Assembly: GCA_928724745.1 (NCBI GenBank)
Contig: CAKMXJ010000019.1
Span: 496,001 to 560,000 of the forward strand
Reading direction: 5' to 3'
DNA length: 64,000 nt
Origin: Anthracocystis setariae
Taxonomy: Eukaryota; Basidiomycota; Ustilaginomycetes; Ustilaginales; Ustilaginaceae
The notes below the pieces were generated by a model. The model searched no databases and had not been told where the DNA came from. It saw only the letters and a list, made by a program, of their open reading frames with translations. A program made the translations under genes and the position numbers. Shown here piece after piece: positions 51,900 through 63,800 of the stretch; position 1 is the stretch's first letter, and every line of letters starts with the position of its first letter.

Positions 51900-53366
51900 T
51901 CAACTGCCATGCCTTTCGTTCGCCGAGCACGTGGAGCGCAGCTTGGGCATGGGCTTGACGGTAGGTACTTGCTCGTCGAATCGACCTTCCACATTGCCAG
52001 GCGGGTAGTATTCGCAGACAATGTACATCGAAGCCTTTGAATTGGGATTGTAGCCCTGCATGAAGTCCTTCCTCTGAGCTACAGCACAGCCCACAAAGCG
52101 TGTGTCCTTCCAGACGATCTGCGTCCAGTGACCATTGTCTTCCGACAGGTGAGGGTTGTGCGCCCAGTTGCGATCCTCATCGAGGAAAGACATGATGGCG
52201 TTCTTGGTGCCCTCCATGGGATCGCTGTAGCACGGGTCGCCCACCCCTACGGCGATGTTCTCTCCCGAAGCGCAAAAGTGGTCCTGCGAATGGCCGTACG
52301 CCTTGAGGTCAGCCCAGCAAGCCGCCATGTTGGCAAGCTCAGCATTCCACTGGAGCGGCTCAAGACCGTAGCGCGTGCGTTCCTGATTGTGGAGGTCCAG
52401 TGCCATTTTTGAGACCGGATCGAGCGCCTCCTTGGGCCAGGGTTGACTGAATCGGTTGTCCTCGTCGTTGGCGGTGTATTGCTGACCGGTGAAAGGGAAG
52501 CGGCGATTGCAGATATCAGCGGTAGCTGGTCGCGCAATGGGTCGACCGGTAGGTGCATGTGATGCCAGAGCAGCCATCGCGAGCGGCGAGCCCATCCACT
52601 GCACCTGAGCGTTGGTAAAAGGAGCGATGTTGCCGGATTGCTGTGTGTTGCCCGTAATCACATATTTGAACACGTTGGAAAACATGCTGTACGAAAACAA
52701 AGAGGACGAACTCGAAGCATGCGTGCTTTCGGTCGTTCTCACGAGGAGGCCATCCTTGTCGTTGGTCGACGTGGATTGACTGGAATGGGAGGACTGGTGT
52801 TTGTGGCGGGTATGTATCTCAACACGAGTCTGTTGGATGGGTGCTTGCGGAGGCCGAGCATCTTTTCTGTCATGGGCCTCTATTTTGTTGTGCTCTTCCT
52901 CGGCCGACTTTTCTGTGGAATCATCCGATGAATCCGTCGCAAAGGCCGAAGTCGACGAGAAAGACGACGAGGACGAAGTGCGGGATGACCAGGACCAGGA
53001 CCAGGACCGAAATCGTGAAGACCCGTTCGCGCCAGGTGAGGCTTTTGCTTTGACCTCGATGTGTTCACTCTCGCCAGGAAGATGCAAGCTAGCCTCCTTC
53101 ACCTGCTCTTTACCACCCTGTCGGGCCGAAGCTGAAGAAAGCGTATCGATCTGATCTCGAACATACATTCCGAGGCTCCCATTGCCACCTGGACAGTCCT
53201 GTTTCGATGTCAGAGTTCGCTTAATCATGAAGTTATGGTATATGCCCGAGTGGGATCGGCGAGGTGAAGATGAACTCAAGCCAGCTGATGCTGGACTAAC
53301 GATGGCAACGACAATATAAAGCATGACGACCAGCGCCACGCTGACCACATCCGATACCAGTATCAT
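51900..53366 (-). CDS. PRY-like CAP/SCP-domain protein with N-terminal membrane anchor
   Basis: I use the ATG at 53366 (488 residues); a TTG five codons upstream is not preferred. A hydrophobic segment at about 8-28 can act as a signal peptide or anchor. A Ser-rich disordered region of about 250 residues follows. The C-terminal CAP domain (about 320-475) carries the family motifs LHNQERTRYGL, GENIAVG, NGHWTQIVW and IVCEYYPPGN. Fungal CAP proteins (yeast Pry1-3) are secreted or wall-bound and bind sterols and fatty acids. Yeast Pry proteins have a similar Ser/Thr-rich spacer. Whether this one is released or stays anchored is not clear. The gene is intronless. Confidence 0.87.
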   Translation of the reverse strand: MILVSDVVSVALVVMLYIVVAIVSPASAGLSSSSPRRSHSGIYHNFMIKRTLTSKQDCPGGNGSLGMYVRDQIDTLSSASARQGGKEQVKEASLHLPGESEHIEVKAKASPGANGSSRFRSWSWSWSSRTSSSSSFSSTSAFATDSSDDSTEKSAEEEHNKIEAHDRKDARPPQAPIQQTRVEIHTRHKHQSSHSSQSTSTNDKDGLLVRTTESTHASSSSSLFSYSMFSNVFKYVITGNTQQSGNIAPFTNAQVQWMGSPLAMAALASHAPTGRPIARPATADICNRRFPFTGQQYTANDEDNRFSQPWPKEALDPVSKMALDLHNQERTRYGLEPLQWNAELANMAACWADLKAYGHSQDHFCASGENIAVGVGDPCYSDPMEGTKNAIMSFLDEDRNWAHNPHLSEDNGHWTQIVWKDTRFVGCAVAQRKDFMQGYNPNSKASMYIVCEYYPPGNVEGRFDEQVPTVKPMPKLRSTCSANERHGS

Positions 53367-54756
53367 CGTATCACGACCCAAAGGAATGTCTTCGTCGGAA
53401 GAGGTGGACAGGGAAGGGGAAGGGAAGGGGAAGGGGGTAGAGGGGCTAGAAGGGAAGGCAGGGGTATGGAAAGGCTGAAAATGAGGGAACGCAAGCGGAT
53501 GGGAACCTGGACGGAACCGATCAAGGTATTGTGGCTAGGGACTCGATCGAGTCTCGAAGTCTCAAGCTGCCTTTCGCCACCCGCAGTTGCAGTGCAAGCC
53601 TCTCGCCACCGATCCTCTCACCACCTTGTGGGACAGGAAAACAAGTACAGTGGACAACTCCTACGATTTCCACATGGTGCATCCTTTGTGCCCAGATGCA
53701 CGTCGCATCATCAGCTGAATGAGACGCTCGGCCTTTCGGGGTGGGCCTATCTAGCGCGAGACTCCTGATCTTGTCATGAGTGGTAATGAGCCTGGGTATG
53801 AACACCTTCCCACTCTGTACGGCTAGGAACGGTCCGTCGTTGCTCATGCTTGTAGGTAGGATACAGGGGACCGTGGAACGGTGGCTACTGTACTGCGGCC
53901 GTTGCACATTGAGTCTAGTGATACAAGACGACGTCGGTCCGAATTTCATGTGATGCGGTGGCTGTATCAGGAAGGGACTTCATTTCACAGAGCGTATCGT
54001 TTCCCACTGACCACCATCGTAACACAACGCAGCCATTTCGATCACCTCAGGCAGTTGCAAAAGTGCCCCGCCGCAATGGAAGAGCCATCGTCTCGACTTT
54101 GGATCGCTGGAAAACCTCCAACTTGCTAAAAGTATCCGTCTGCCATTTCCGCTCCCACTCAACCTTAGCTGATGAAGAGCGACTTCCGCCTTTGTCAACC
54201 CAACCCACCTCGGTCTTGACACTACCGTCAGATCACTCTCGATCAACCCCCACTTGCTGTGATGACCATGACGATGTTAGAGGCCTGGAACGATCGTGTT
54301 TGATAAAAATCTGTTTGGCTTGTTAACATCACGCTAGTCAACGAGTGGACGTTGGTAAAGGGCGTAGACTACTTTGCACATCGTGGCCAGCACTTCATTT
54401 GTCGACCAGCGAAGTACCACCGAGGTTCATGGCTTTCATCTCAGAAACAGGCAACTTGACTAGCCTCTCTGCTCACTTCCCACCGGGTCGCATCGACGGC
54501 GCAACAAGACACAGTGGGTTCTGACGGGTCATTTGCCGCAGGCAGAGCTGTAGAGTCAAATGGTGTAGGCGAGACGGCCAGCCAAAGTCTCCTCCTGCTC
54601 CATTGTCTCCTCTCCACCACCATCTTCTCCCAGTTTATCAAAAAAGCAAAAACGACTACGTCACGGCTTTTCTAACGATTGCCATCAGGGGTCAGCTTCA
54701 CACTGTCTCGATTTCTTATCGATTTCTTCTCGTCGCTACGCACCAGCTAGCACGTC
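53367..54756. promoter_or_regulatory. 1.4-kb divergent spacer (CAP gene / secreted precursor)
   Basis: Both genes start from this spacer. A purine-rich repeat (GGGAAGG type) lies at 53400-53460 and a TACTGTAC motif at 53886-53893. No gene is supported. Confidence 0.55.
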
Positions 54757-57700
54757 ATGCGAGCCAGCCTGCTGTTGCTGCTGTGCTTGGCTTGTCTGGC
54801 TTTCACCGCCCAAGCGGCGCCTGCTTCGGCGCGAAGCGCATTCCTCGAGCAAAAGCTCAAGCAGCAGAGCAGGGATGAGAGCAAAAATTCGGATGAGCAG
54901 CAGCATGGTGGTGGCTCGGAAAAGCATCACCGTCAACGTCATAGATTGCATCGCCGGGCAGGTCGCAAAGAAGCGCGTGGAGTCTCGGCTCGGGTGATCG
55001 AAGAAGCAGCTTCAAAGCTCAGAGCAGCACAAGCCGATACCCAGCCCGTTCCTGAGCTCGAAGCAAGATTGAGAGCCAAGTACACCGCTATGGTGGAACG
55101 CACCAAGGAGGAAGAAAAGAACTTCAGACATACCGTCGAGTTCCAGGATGCTGCTCATGTGGCAAGGCACGGCAGCAAACCGACCAAATTTCCAAAGATC
55201 ACGGTAAGTGCGCGTCTCCCTTCAGCTTTCGCGACGGATTGTATCACTGACATCGGCGGTTCTTGTTGCACCGTGTGTGGTTCAGAGATGGGCTGGTCGC
55301 ATCGGACTTGGTATCACGCTGTTGAATGTGGTAAACTTCATGTTTGCGGCCAAGACGACTGCACTCGCTACGGACCAATTTTCTTCGCCGCCTTCGCCTC
55401 CAACGATTCTGGATAATGCGTGGCGATGGGACGGCCATCAATACCACGTGATGGTACCACTCGAAACTGACACGGATGACCAAGAGAATGGTAAGAAGAC
55501 AAAGCGTGCATTGCAGCACCTTGCAAAGCGCTCTCCACCCGAAGATGTCAATTCCCCGGTCTCCAGCTCTTCCATGCGGTGGGTCAAGCGTCGAAAAACG
55601 AAGGATTCCGAGCCAGCCAAATCTCTTTCCGACGGCGGTGGGGGTCCACAGGTTGAAAAGCGATGGATTGTGGCAGCCGGTGTCGGAGCTCTGTTGGGAG
55701 CTGTCATGGCGCCGGGAATCCCTTCCAAGATTCTGGGTTGGAAGACGGAGCACGATGACCCTCCATTCAATCCCTACGATCCTAAAATTCTCGAAGCCAG
55801 GGATCCCCTGGAAGCCGCGGCGGCTAGACCTGGTCAGCCTCTGCCGGAAGTGAAACTGCCACCTTCAATGGCGGGCGATGTGTCTTACAGGCCGCTGTTG
55901 TCCGGGTCGATCAAGTACCCCGCATCTGCATACTCCTCGGTTTCTCAGCCTAACGTCCAGAATAACCTGATGGGCGGGTTCAGGTCCCAGACTACGCCTG
56001 AGTTTGGCACTTCACCCGGCATCAGTGACTCACGTGATGGCGGTGGTCAGCTCGACACTGCTGCCAGCGAGCCTCAAGCGGTCCTTCGCAAGAGGTCTTC
56101 GGCAGCGGAAGTTCAGTCTCGCGACGATGCCGGCGACCCCAGTCCTAGCCTACAGCTCAAGAAACGATTCTTGTTTGGCAAGGGTCCTTGGGGCAAGTTC
56201 ACGGGCGCGGTTGCGATGGGAAGCGCCATACCCTTGCTTTGGGGAGGTGTCAGCCACGCCAGATATCGAACGATGAACCCGCGTGATCGTGATATTCTCA
56301 AGGAGCTGGATCAAACACCCACCTATGGTGCTGTTGGCGTGCCCGGTCGCGTCCCCGGTCAGCTTGCCACAAAGGCTATGCCAGGATACGATTCGTACAT
56401 GGGTGGTATCCAGGACGAGCAAGCTGGTACTTTGGCTGCCTTGGAGCAGCAGCGGTTGAAAGCCTTGCAATCCAACATGATATCTGCCCAGCAACAACAG
56501 TCTCAGCTAGCCGATGCTCCGGAAGCCGGTACGAGTCCGGCTGCTACGCAAGATACCGAGCCTGTCCTACGGAAGCGCGATGTCGATGCGAATACAAGCC
56601 ACGAAAGTCAGAGCAAGATGGAAAAACGCGGCTGGTTGATGGGCGGTACTCTGGCTATTGCTGGTGGTTTTTTGGGATATCTGCAATCTGCAACCTCGTT
56701 TCCTCAAGATCGGGACGAGGACAGGGACAAGAAGAAGCACGAGCTTAAAAAGGCGCAAGAAGCACAACAGGCTATGGCGGCACAGCAGGGACAGATGATG
56801 GGCGGACAGCCTGGTGGCCCTATGTCCGCTGATCCCAGTATGATGGGCGCTGGTCCTCAGCCAGGCGATGCTGCTTCTGGAATCATGGACCTCCCTCTCG
56901 GTGCGTCTGGCTATGGCGTTGCTTCTCCGGGATCAAGTTCTTTGGCTGGCATTCCAGACGCAAGTGGTGGTGGTGCTGCTGGCTATGCTTCGGGTGGAGG
57001 TGCTTTGTCTGTCTACAGCTCTGGCGGTTACCCGGATGGAGGTATGCTCGGCACAGCTGGTTCCTCATCTGCTGGCCCCGGAAGTGGCGCCGGATATGGA
57101 CAAGGCACCTCAGCCTCGTACGCAGATAACGCCGGGCTGAACGCGGCTGCCGGCTACCAGTCTTCTGGCGATCACGAAGCTGCTGGCACAGCTCTCAAGA
57201 AGCGATCCCTTCCGAAAGATACCACCAGGGAATCTCGCGCACTTGCAAAGCGCACTCCAGGCGGCCCTTCAGCTTTGTCGGTCGGTGGTGCCACCATGTT
57301 TGCAGGAACGCTGCTGGGTAATCTGTTCATCTCGAGCCAACAGAAGGACAAGCCTGTGCCGCTGGTCACTCCGAATGCCGATACTCGAGGACCTATGGTC
57401 ATTGGTGGCGACCAGTATGTCAGGTTCCTTGAATACAAGAGGACACAGCAGGCTGCCGCAAATGGATACGGGATGGGAGGAGGTGTAGGTATGGAGGGCG
57501 GTGTGCCTGCATCGCTGTATCCTGTTCAAGCCGCTCCGGCCGGTGTCGGTGGCGCTGGCGGCAGGGTTGCTAGCGCTGCGTCAGCTCAGTCGATGTATGT
57601 GGATTCTTCGCAATTCGACTCGACGGTCAGGAGGACCGATCCTTCGACGAACGATAGTGAGAATCCGGTCCTCAAGAAGCGAGCCGTATCCGAATTTCAG

Positions 57701-58504
57701 AAGGAGACGCTCAACAAGCGCGCACCGCTGTTCGCCAGTCTGTTCTCAGGAACCGCATCCGCGGACGCTGAAAGTGTGGCTGGCTCTTTGGCGAACAAAG
57801 CGCCGACGATCGCCGAAGCCAGCACGAGTGCCGCTGCAGGTCTGTCCAATCTTGGCGGCGGTTTGACACGAAGTGGTGCAGCTGCTATGTCGGAGGGTGC
57901 GGCTCTACCACGTTTTGGCGGTGGAGCTGGCGGGTGGACGCAAGGTGCGGTGTCTGAGAGTAGCTTTGCACCTTTGCAGGGGGCTGGTGGTTTGACTCGA
58001 TCGCGATCGGCTCCTCAAATTGGGTTGGCTCGCTTGGAAGGTGCGGGTGAGTCGACGCGATCTAGGTCAGCCGACTTTGTCGGGTGGAGTCGAAAGGACC
58101 CTTGGTTGCAGTTTGCCGGTGAGACTGACAATGCTGCTATGCGGCCATTTACCGATACGGTGTTTGGTGGCGTCCGCCCCGCCATGATCGGCGATGCAAA
58201 ACGCACAGGGATGGCCGGCTCGCCAGCTAGTATCGACAGACTTGCGGGTAGGACCGGAGGTGCTAGTCCATTCGGTGGTTCGTCGCCGCTGAGTGGAGCT
58301 GACGGCGCTCGTCAACAGGCAGCAGCCGAGGCATCGCAGGGCGGGATGAAGGGAGCGCCGTTGAGCGGTGCATCGGAGGCGCTCGATGGAGTGACGGCCA
58401 ATGGTGGCGAGACGAAGAAGAAGGCAGGAATGGATTGGACGAAGGGCATCGATACGATCAGTCAGGGAGCCGGATCTTCGATGACGTTCAATGGTGTGGG
58501 TTAA
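54757..58504 (+). CDS. Secreted precursor with repeated Kex2-type sites and glycine-zipper segments
   Basis: Two exons (54757-55203 and 55286-58504; intron GTAAGT...TTCAG, 82 bp, CTGAC branch-like) give 1,221 residues. The frame continues exactly across the junction. A signal peptide covers about 1-20 (LLLLLCLACLAFTAQA). Lys-Arg sites recur; five of them, after R275, R443, R597, R805 and R961, directly precede a stretch that is hydrophobic and rich in Gly and Ala, such as WIVAAGVGALLGAVMAPG and GWLMGGTLAIAGGFLGYL; the fifth is weaker. Before most of these a second KR lies about 20 residues upstream, enclosing a short hydrophilic peptide. Long Gly/Ser/Gln-rich spacers of about 100 residues separate the units. 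The layout is that of Kex2-processed repeat proteins of fungi (the U. maydis Rep1 class in general design), but I recognise no specific family. Processing and peptide function are inferred. Confidence 0.78.
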
Positions 58505-59561
58505 AGAGCCGTTTTGGCTCGGTCTGGGTTGTGTTGGCGCTTTAATCACTGGTCACTTGTCAACCGCAGTTCTGGTTGTCGTTGGGTTCATATCCTCCGA
58601 TGTTGTTTTGATCTCGTTCCCATCAACATCTGCACATTCTTTTATCTGTTTTGGCTTCCGTCTTCATCAGCGCTGCATACGGCTGATGCTCTTTCGCTAC
58701 AATCGCAATGCTTGCTTTTCAGTTTCATTTGGCTCGAACCCCTTTCGCAGCCTGGGATGATGATTTCGAACCAATCGTGTTGTAACATTGCAGTGACATG
58801 TTACCGACTTGACATTGTCGTAGAAGTAGGATGAACGGAGGGCTTGAGGCAGGGATGTAGAGCAATTGGGTAGTGTGCATCGGACCTTTGGGATTGGATA
58901 CCTAGTCGACACACGACCATTAATATTGCTCTGTAGTACTAATGCATTGATCTAGGCTTACTTTTTGACCCCGGCTGAATCAATTCATCAACCTATCAGC
59001 CTACGATTCCCCACCCTGGAAAGGGAACAAGGAAGAGACCAGGTTGTGGGGCTTCGAAAGAGCCAACCGCCACGTCCTGAGAAGGAAAGCGGAAGGAGAA
59101 GAGGCGAAGAAAGGGGAGGGGAGGGGAGGGGAGGGGAGGATAGGATGAAGGGGATTGGCACAGGCTGAAGAGGCGATGGGTTGCACGGGCACAACAGGTC
59201 GCACTACGCTCGCGAGATTCGGAGGCAGAAAGTGTTTGCAGAGTTAGGACGTGCAACTCGAGTCGATGGTGGTGGTGGTGGTGGAAGAAGATCCAATCTG
59301 ATTCCTAATTTTGACAGCCATTTTTTTTGGGACAAGAAAGCTCGAAAACAGCGGCACTTTTTCACAAAATTCACGACCCGCTGCGGTGACAAGAAGAAGA
59401 GCGCTTTGGTGAGGATTACGTAATACAGCCTTCCCAACCTCACCACGGTGTCGCTCATCTTCTGTCGAATCCTCGCACGTACAACAGCGAACGCAGAACA
59501 AGAGAAACGTGCTCGATTGCTTTTTTGAAGATGGAAGCGTCTTGGGATTGTGTGAGCTATA
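58505..59561. other. Convergent spacer between secreted precursor and THR4
   Basis: It should hold two 3' UTRs. It contains a (GGGGA)n repeat at 59112-59140 and a GGT repeat at 59267-59284. No gene is supported. Confidence 0.6.
59112..59140. repeat. (GGGGA)n tandem repeat
   Basis: About five tandem GGGGA units, strand-asymmetric, with G-runs of four that could form a G-quadruplex on the plus strand. Confidence 0.9.
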
Positions 59562-61238
59562 TCATACGCTTGCCGTGTTGGCGCCGGAACGAGCCTTGAC
59601 CACATCCGCCTGCTTGTCGACGACACCCTTGACAGCTGTAACGAGACCCTCGACGCCAGCTGCGCCCTCGGGTTTGACCTTGATGACTCTTCTCTGCTTC
59701 TGCAGCAGACCGACCATCTCCTTTGGCAGCACATCCCTCTCAAAATCGAAGGCAGCACCTGCAGATTCTAGAGAGCTTGTGACTGCCTCTGCGAACTTGG
59801 CTGGGTGTGCGGTGGAGAGCACGATTTGGTGCGGCTGAGCTGCCTGCTTGGCGACCACGTTGGCGGCCGCCTTGAAGCCGACCGCGGTGTGTGGGTCGAT
59901 TAGGTAGGAGGGTTTGCGTGAGAAGTATTCAAGCACGGTGGTGCGGATTTCCGAGTCGGAAACGCGTTCGGCGTCGAAATCGCGACGGGCGATGGCGAGT
60001 TGCGCTTCGTCGACCACCAACTTGCCATCGGTCCTGAGGGAATTCATCCACGAGGCGAGTTGCGCGCCTGCAGCAGCTTCCTTGTCTTGTTGGGAGAGCG
60101 AGGCGGATGAAGAGGCTTGAGATTCGTACGCGATGTACCAAAGCAGACGTTCAAAGTTGGAGGAAACAAGAATATCCATAGCTGGAGAAAGAGTGGCACG
60201 CACGCCGCCCTGCTGTGCACCGTCAGAGGACCCGGCAGCAGGCTCGGTCTGTGCAGATCCTGAAGAGGTCGCAGCCGACGACTTTTCGTATCGACCGGTA
60301 GCCCAGAATCGCTGCAAGATGTCGTTCTCGTTGGTAGCGACGACGAGTCTCGAGACGGGAAGACCCATGCGTTTGGCGTAGTAGCCGGCAAGGATGTCGC
60401 CAAAGTTACCTGTGGGTACGACAAACTCGATGTCCTTTGGTGCGGGTTCCGAGGCGGAGAGGCCGAGCTGGCTGCGGAAGCTGAAGTATGCGGAGAAGTA
60501 GTAGACGATTTGAGCGAGGATACGAGCCCAATTGATGGAGTTGACTGCGCCGAGGCGATGCTTGGCGTTGAACTGGGCATCAGAGAAGAGCGCTTTGACC
60601 ACGTCCTGGCAGTCATCGAAAGTGCCGTGTACGGAGACGTTGTGAACATTGTCATCGAGCACGGTGGTCATCTGAGCCTCCTGAATTGGAGAGACTCGGC
60701 CATCTGGGAAGAGGATAAAGATGGAAATGTCCTCCTTGGATCGGACACCCTGGATAGCAGCGGAACCAGTGTCGCCGGACGTGGCACCGACGATGGTGAT
60801 CTTTTCGCGCTCAGCATCCGGCTTGCCCTTGTTGCGACGCTGGAGGAAGTATTCGAACAGGTTGCCGAGAAGTTGGAGAGCGACGTCCTTGAAGGCAAAG
60901 GTGGGACCGTGCCAGAGCTCGAGACACCACTCCTTGTCGCCGAGACGCTTGAGTGGAGTGGTTTCGGGGTGTCGGAAGGTGGCGTAGGACTTGTTGATGA
61001 CTTGCTGCAGATCGGCGGATGGGATTCCACCTTGCGAAGGTTCGGTAGGAATGTAGAGCGAGAGGATGCGGTGCGAGAGTTGGGGGAAAGAGAGGTTTGC
61101 CCACTCGGTCTGCCAGTTGGCGGGGAGCTCAGGGACGGTGGCGGGGATGAAGAGACCTCCGTTGGGCGCAAGACCGGTGAGGACAGCCTGTTCAAAGGTG
61201 AGGCGCTCGCTGCCGCCTCTTGTGCTAAGATACTTCAT
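59562..61238 (-). CDS. THR4: Threonine synthase
   Basis: This 558-residue PLP enzyme converts O-phosphohomoserine to threonine, the last step of the pathway, in the cytosol. It begins MKYLSTRGGSERLTFEQAVL, the typical Thr4 N-terminus. The cofactor-binding lysine is K117 in TFAFKDVALQ. The phosphate-binding region is GATSGDTGSAAIQG, and IEFVVPTGNFGDILAGYYAKRMGLP is followed by the substrate-binding core. The length exceeds yeast Thr4 (514), mainly through a Ser/Ala/Gly-rich insertion near residues 312-340. The ATG at 61238 immediately starts the conserved N-terminus. The gene is intronless. Confidence 0.96.
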   Translation of the reverse strand: MKYLSTRGGSERLTFEQAVLTGLAPNGGLFIPATVPELPANWQTEWANLSFPQLSHRILSLYIPTEPSQGGIPSADLQQVINKSYATFRHPETTPLKRLGDKEWCLELWHGPTFAFKDVALQLLGNLFEYFLQRRNKGKPDAEREKITIVGATSGDTGSAAIQGVRSKEDISIFILFPDGRVSPIQEAQMTTVLDDNVHNVSVHGTFDDCQDVVKALFSDAQFNAKHRLGAVNSINWARILAQIVYYFSAYFSFRSQLGLSASEPAPKDIEFVVPTGNFGDILAGYYAKRMGLPVSRLVVATNENDILQRFWATGRYEKSSAATSSGSAQTEPAAGSSDGAQQGGVRATLSPAMDILVSSNFERLLWYIAYESQASSSASLSQQDKEAAAGAQLASWMNSLRTDGKLVVDEAQLAIARRDFDAERVSDSEIRTTVLEYFSRKPSYLIDPHTAVGFKAAANVVAKQAAQPHQIVLSTAHPAKFAEAVTSSLESAGAAFDFERDVLPKEMVGLLQKQRRVIKVKPEGAAGVEGLVTAVKGVVDKQADVVKARSGANTASV

Positions 61239-63293
61239 TATGCGGGTGTGTTTGCGTACAGAGGGAGATGGTTAAGAAGAGATGGAAGAACCGATGGCCG
61301 AGTGGCAGTTGAGCGTTGGGCTGAAGCCGTCGCTTGGCTTGGCGAATCGGAAGAAGCGGCGGCGGATAATCAGAGTGATTAGATAGAGCTGCGAGCGAAG
61401 TGAGTCATTTGCCAGTCAGTTGCATTCTTCCTGAACTGATCTTTGATCCAGCTCTACTCGCACGTGTGTCGAGTGCTCTTATCGCATCGTTGGTCGACCA
61501 AAGATTCTTCCCGATCCATTTCAAGTGGAATTTCACGGACAGCAATTTGAAGCATTTTATTTTTCATTTATTTAATTATAATTTATTCTTTTACGAGCAG
61601 CGATCTTGGCAATGCCGGCGATTTTATGGGGCCAATGGTAGTGGACGATTCGTATACAACACCGTTGACCACAGAACAAAGCATCTGTCGCATGATTGGA
61701 TCTACAAGCCATGTCAACGTCGCCTGCCCGAAGCAGAGTCAGCTAGGAGAGATCCACCGTGGGTTTCGGGATGCTATGATGCTCTGCCCGCCTCCGCCGG
61801 AAAAATCGGTGTGGTCCAAAAAGCCAGATGACTTGGCCTCGAGACTCGCGCGGCTCGCAACGGATGCTTCCGAACGGCACTGTGATGAAGGAAATAGCCC
61901 CTTTTGAGAGCAGATGCAGCACAGAGTGATGCTTCCTGACTACACAACCGAAGAGGATCGCGGCCATCGTCGGGTATGTGTGCGCTTCACCTATATGGGA
62001 GACCAAGTACGATGGAAATGCGCCAAGAGCAGCGAGATGTGAATTGGGCGAGCGAGGCATCCGAGACCTTGCTGAAATGGCGATGCACACGCATGTCTCG
62101 CTTGCGATGGGTTGCGCAAAGCAGAAGCGACGTGCGAGTCTAAGCATCGAGCTTCTACACGACATGAACAAGGTAAGCAAGCTGGTTGGCTCCTCTCCGA
62201 TGCGAGGAAGAGATTCCATGCGAGCGGTCGAATACGACGGATTACCGTACCATGGTCGCGCGCAGCATGCACGGGGGCCGGTGCATACAAGTATACTTGA
62301 AGGATAAGAGAAGAAGAAAAAAGGGTCCTTCTCTCGCCAATTTGAGTTCGTCTGGACACGCCATCATTGATCAGTAAACGGACTAACCTGCGGTGCTCGC
62401 AGTTCAGACGGCTTGCAGCTCACAAGCAACATAGGCATGCACAGGGATTGCTGCAGGATGGCTGTACCATTTTGAAGGCATGAAGGTGGTTGATGCATCG
62501 AGGCACAGCCAATATTGCACGGTCAGAGCGGTCTCGTGAGACCGACTTAAACGCGAAAACCTCGGCGACTAATTTGCGGATCGGATCGGATTTCTTGGTC
62601 CGCGGTGAAAGGTGGCATGCTTAGCTCGACTGTGCAACGCTTGATATCAAGCAAATGTGATAGGCTGTGCCAGTGTCGCAGAGAAAAGAAAGAAAGGAAA
62701 GACAAAGAGTCGCCGAGGAGGCAAAGGTAGGAAAGCGACCCTCGTCTGTGTCGTCAAGTGATAAGCCAGGCTTGGTCGGCTGGATTCCGTTGACCTCGGT
62801 CTGGCTTTCTGCGTTGCATTTCAATGCTACTTGAGGCGCTGCAGCTCACGCTGATCGTGAGAACGAGCTGAGCAGTCACAGCGTCGGATGCAGCGCACAC
62901 TGCTTCTTGCAGAAAGCCACGGCAATCCCGACACGACTCAAGGCCTGTGCCTGGCTGGGTGGCTGCTCTTGTGCATGACTATGCTGTACTGTTCATTCCC
63001 CCACATCAGTGCCCACGCTCAACTCGATTAGACAAGGCAAAGTCAAGAGGATTGTGGCCGACAGCGAGCGAGCGAGCGAGCTTACTTAGAAGGTCTCAGC
63101 TGGATGGCAAAGTCGAATCAAGTCAAAGTCTCCGAAATGACTAGCAATTTCGGTACGCTTTCCCACTCAGCCAACCCAAGTGTCGCTCGCACCACCCACA
63201 ATCAACGCACAACCCACGCACAATCCGACACAACAAAACGCCCTCTCCGCCGCCGCCTCCTTCTTTAGCGTGTCTGTGTGGATCCAAATCCAG

Positions 63294-63307
63294 CTACTAC
63301 TACTACT

Positions 63308-63379
<72 letters not shown>

Positions 63380-63413
63380 TACTATTACTACTACTACTAC
63401 TACTACTACTACA
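63294..63413. repeat. (TAC)n trinucleotide microsatellite
   Basis: About forty TAC/CTA units with two or three single interruptions, lying 390-510 bp upstream of the FMN1 ATG. Confidence 0.95.
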
Positions 63414-63557
63414 CTGTACTTCCTTCTCAACATTCACATCAGCCCCGCTGCATTTGCTCGACATCGTCTCTCAACTTGTCCTTCCGACTTCACTTCGGTC
63501 TCTTCCTTTCTTTCATCCATTGCTACCTACGCCTCCCGTTCTCCTATTGCTCGCATA

Positions 63558-63610
63558 CACCACCACCACCGTCACCACCACCACCACCACCACCACCACC
63601 ATCATCATCA
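63558..63610. repeat. (CAC)n/(CAT)n trinucleotide microsatellite
   Basis: An interrupted CAC array running into CAT units, about 190-240 bp upstream of the FMN1 ATG and possibly within its 5' leader. Confidence 0.92.
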
Positions 63611-63800
63611 GCTTTCCATCTGTGCCTGCCCTACAACGTCTTTGCTCACCGCATTCACCCCGCAGCGTTTGCATTTCCGACAACTCCAACCAGCATTTAG
63701 ACCTCTCACCAGCCCTAGGCGCAGCGTAGTGACTCTTTTTTGATCGCCATTGCGCATCGAACCGTCTTCGCCGTCATCCAAGACACAAAGCACACTCAAC

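Larger units (their letters stand above)
61239..63800. promoter_or_regulatory. 2.6-kb divergent spacer (THR4 / FMN1)
   Basis: It contains the THR4 and FMN1 promoters. An AT-rich patch lies at 61550-61600, a GCGA repeat at about 63063-63080, and two trinucleotide arrays stand upstream of FMN1. No additional gene is supported. Confidence 0.55.

Noticed and set aside
63180..63743. 187-codon frame upstream of FMN1
   Set aside because: Its sequence is mostly poly-Tyr, poly-Thr and poly-His from the trinucleotide arrays.
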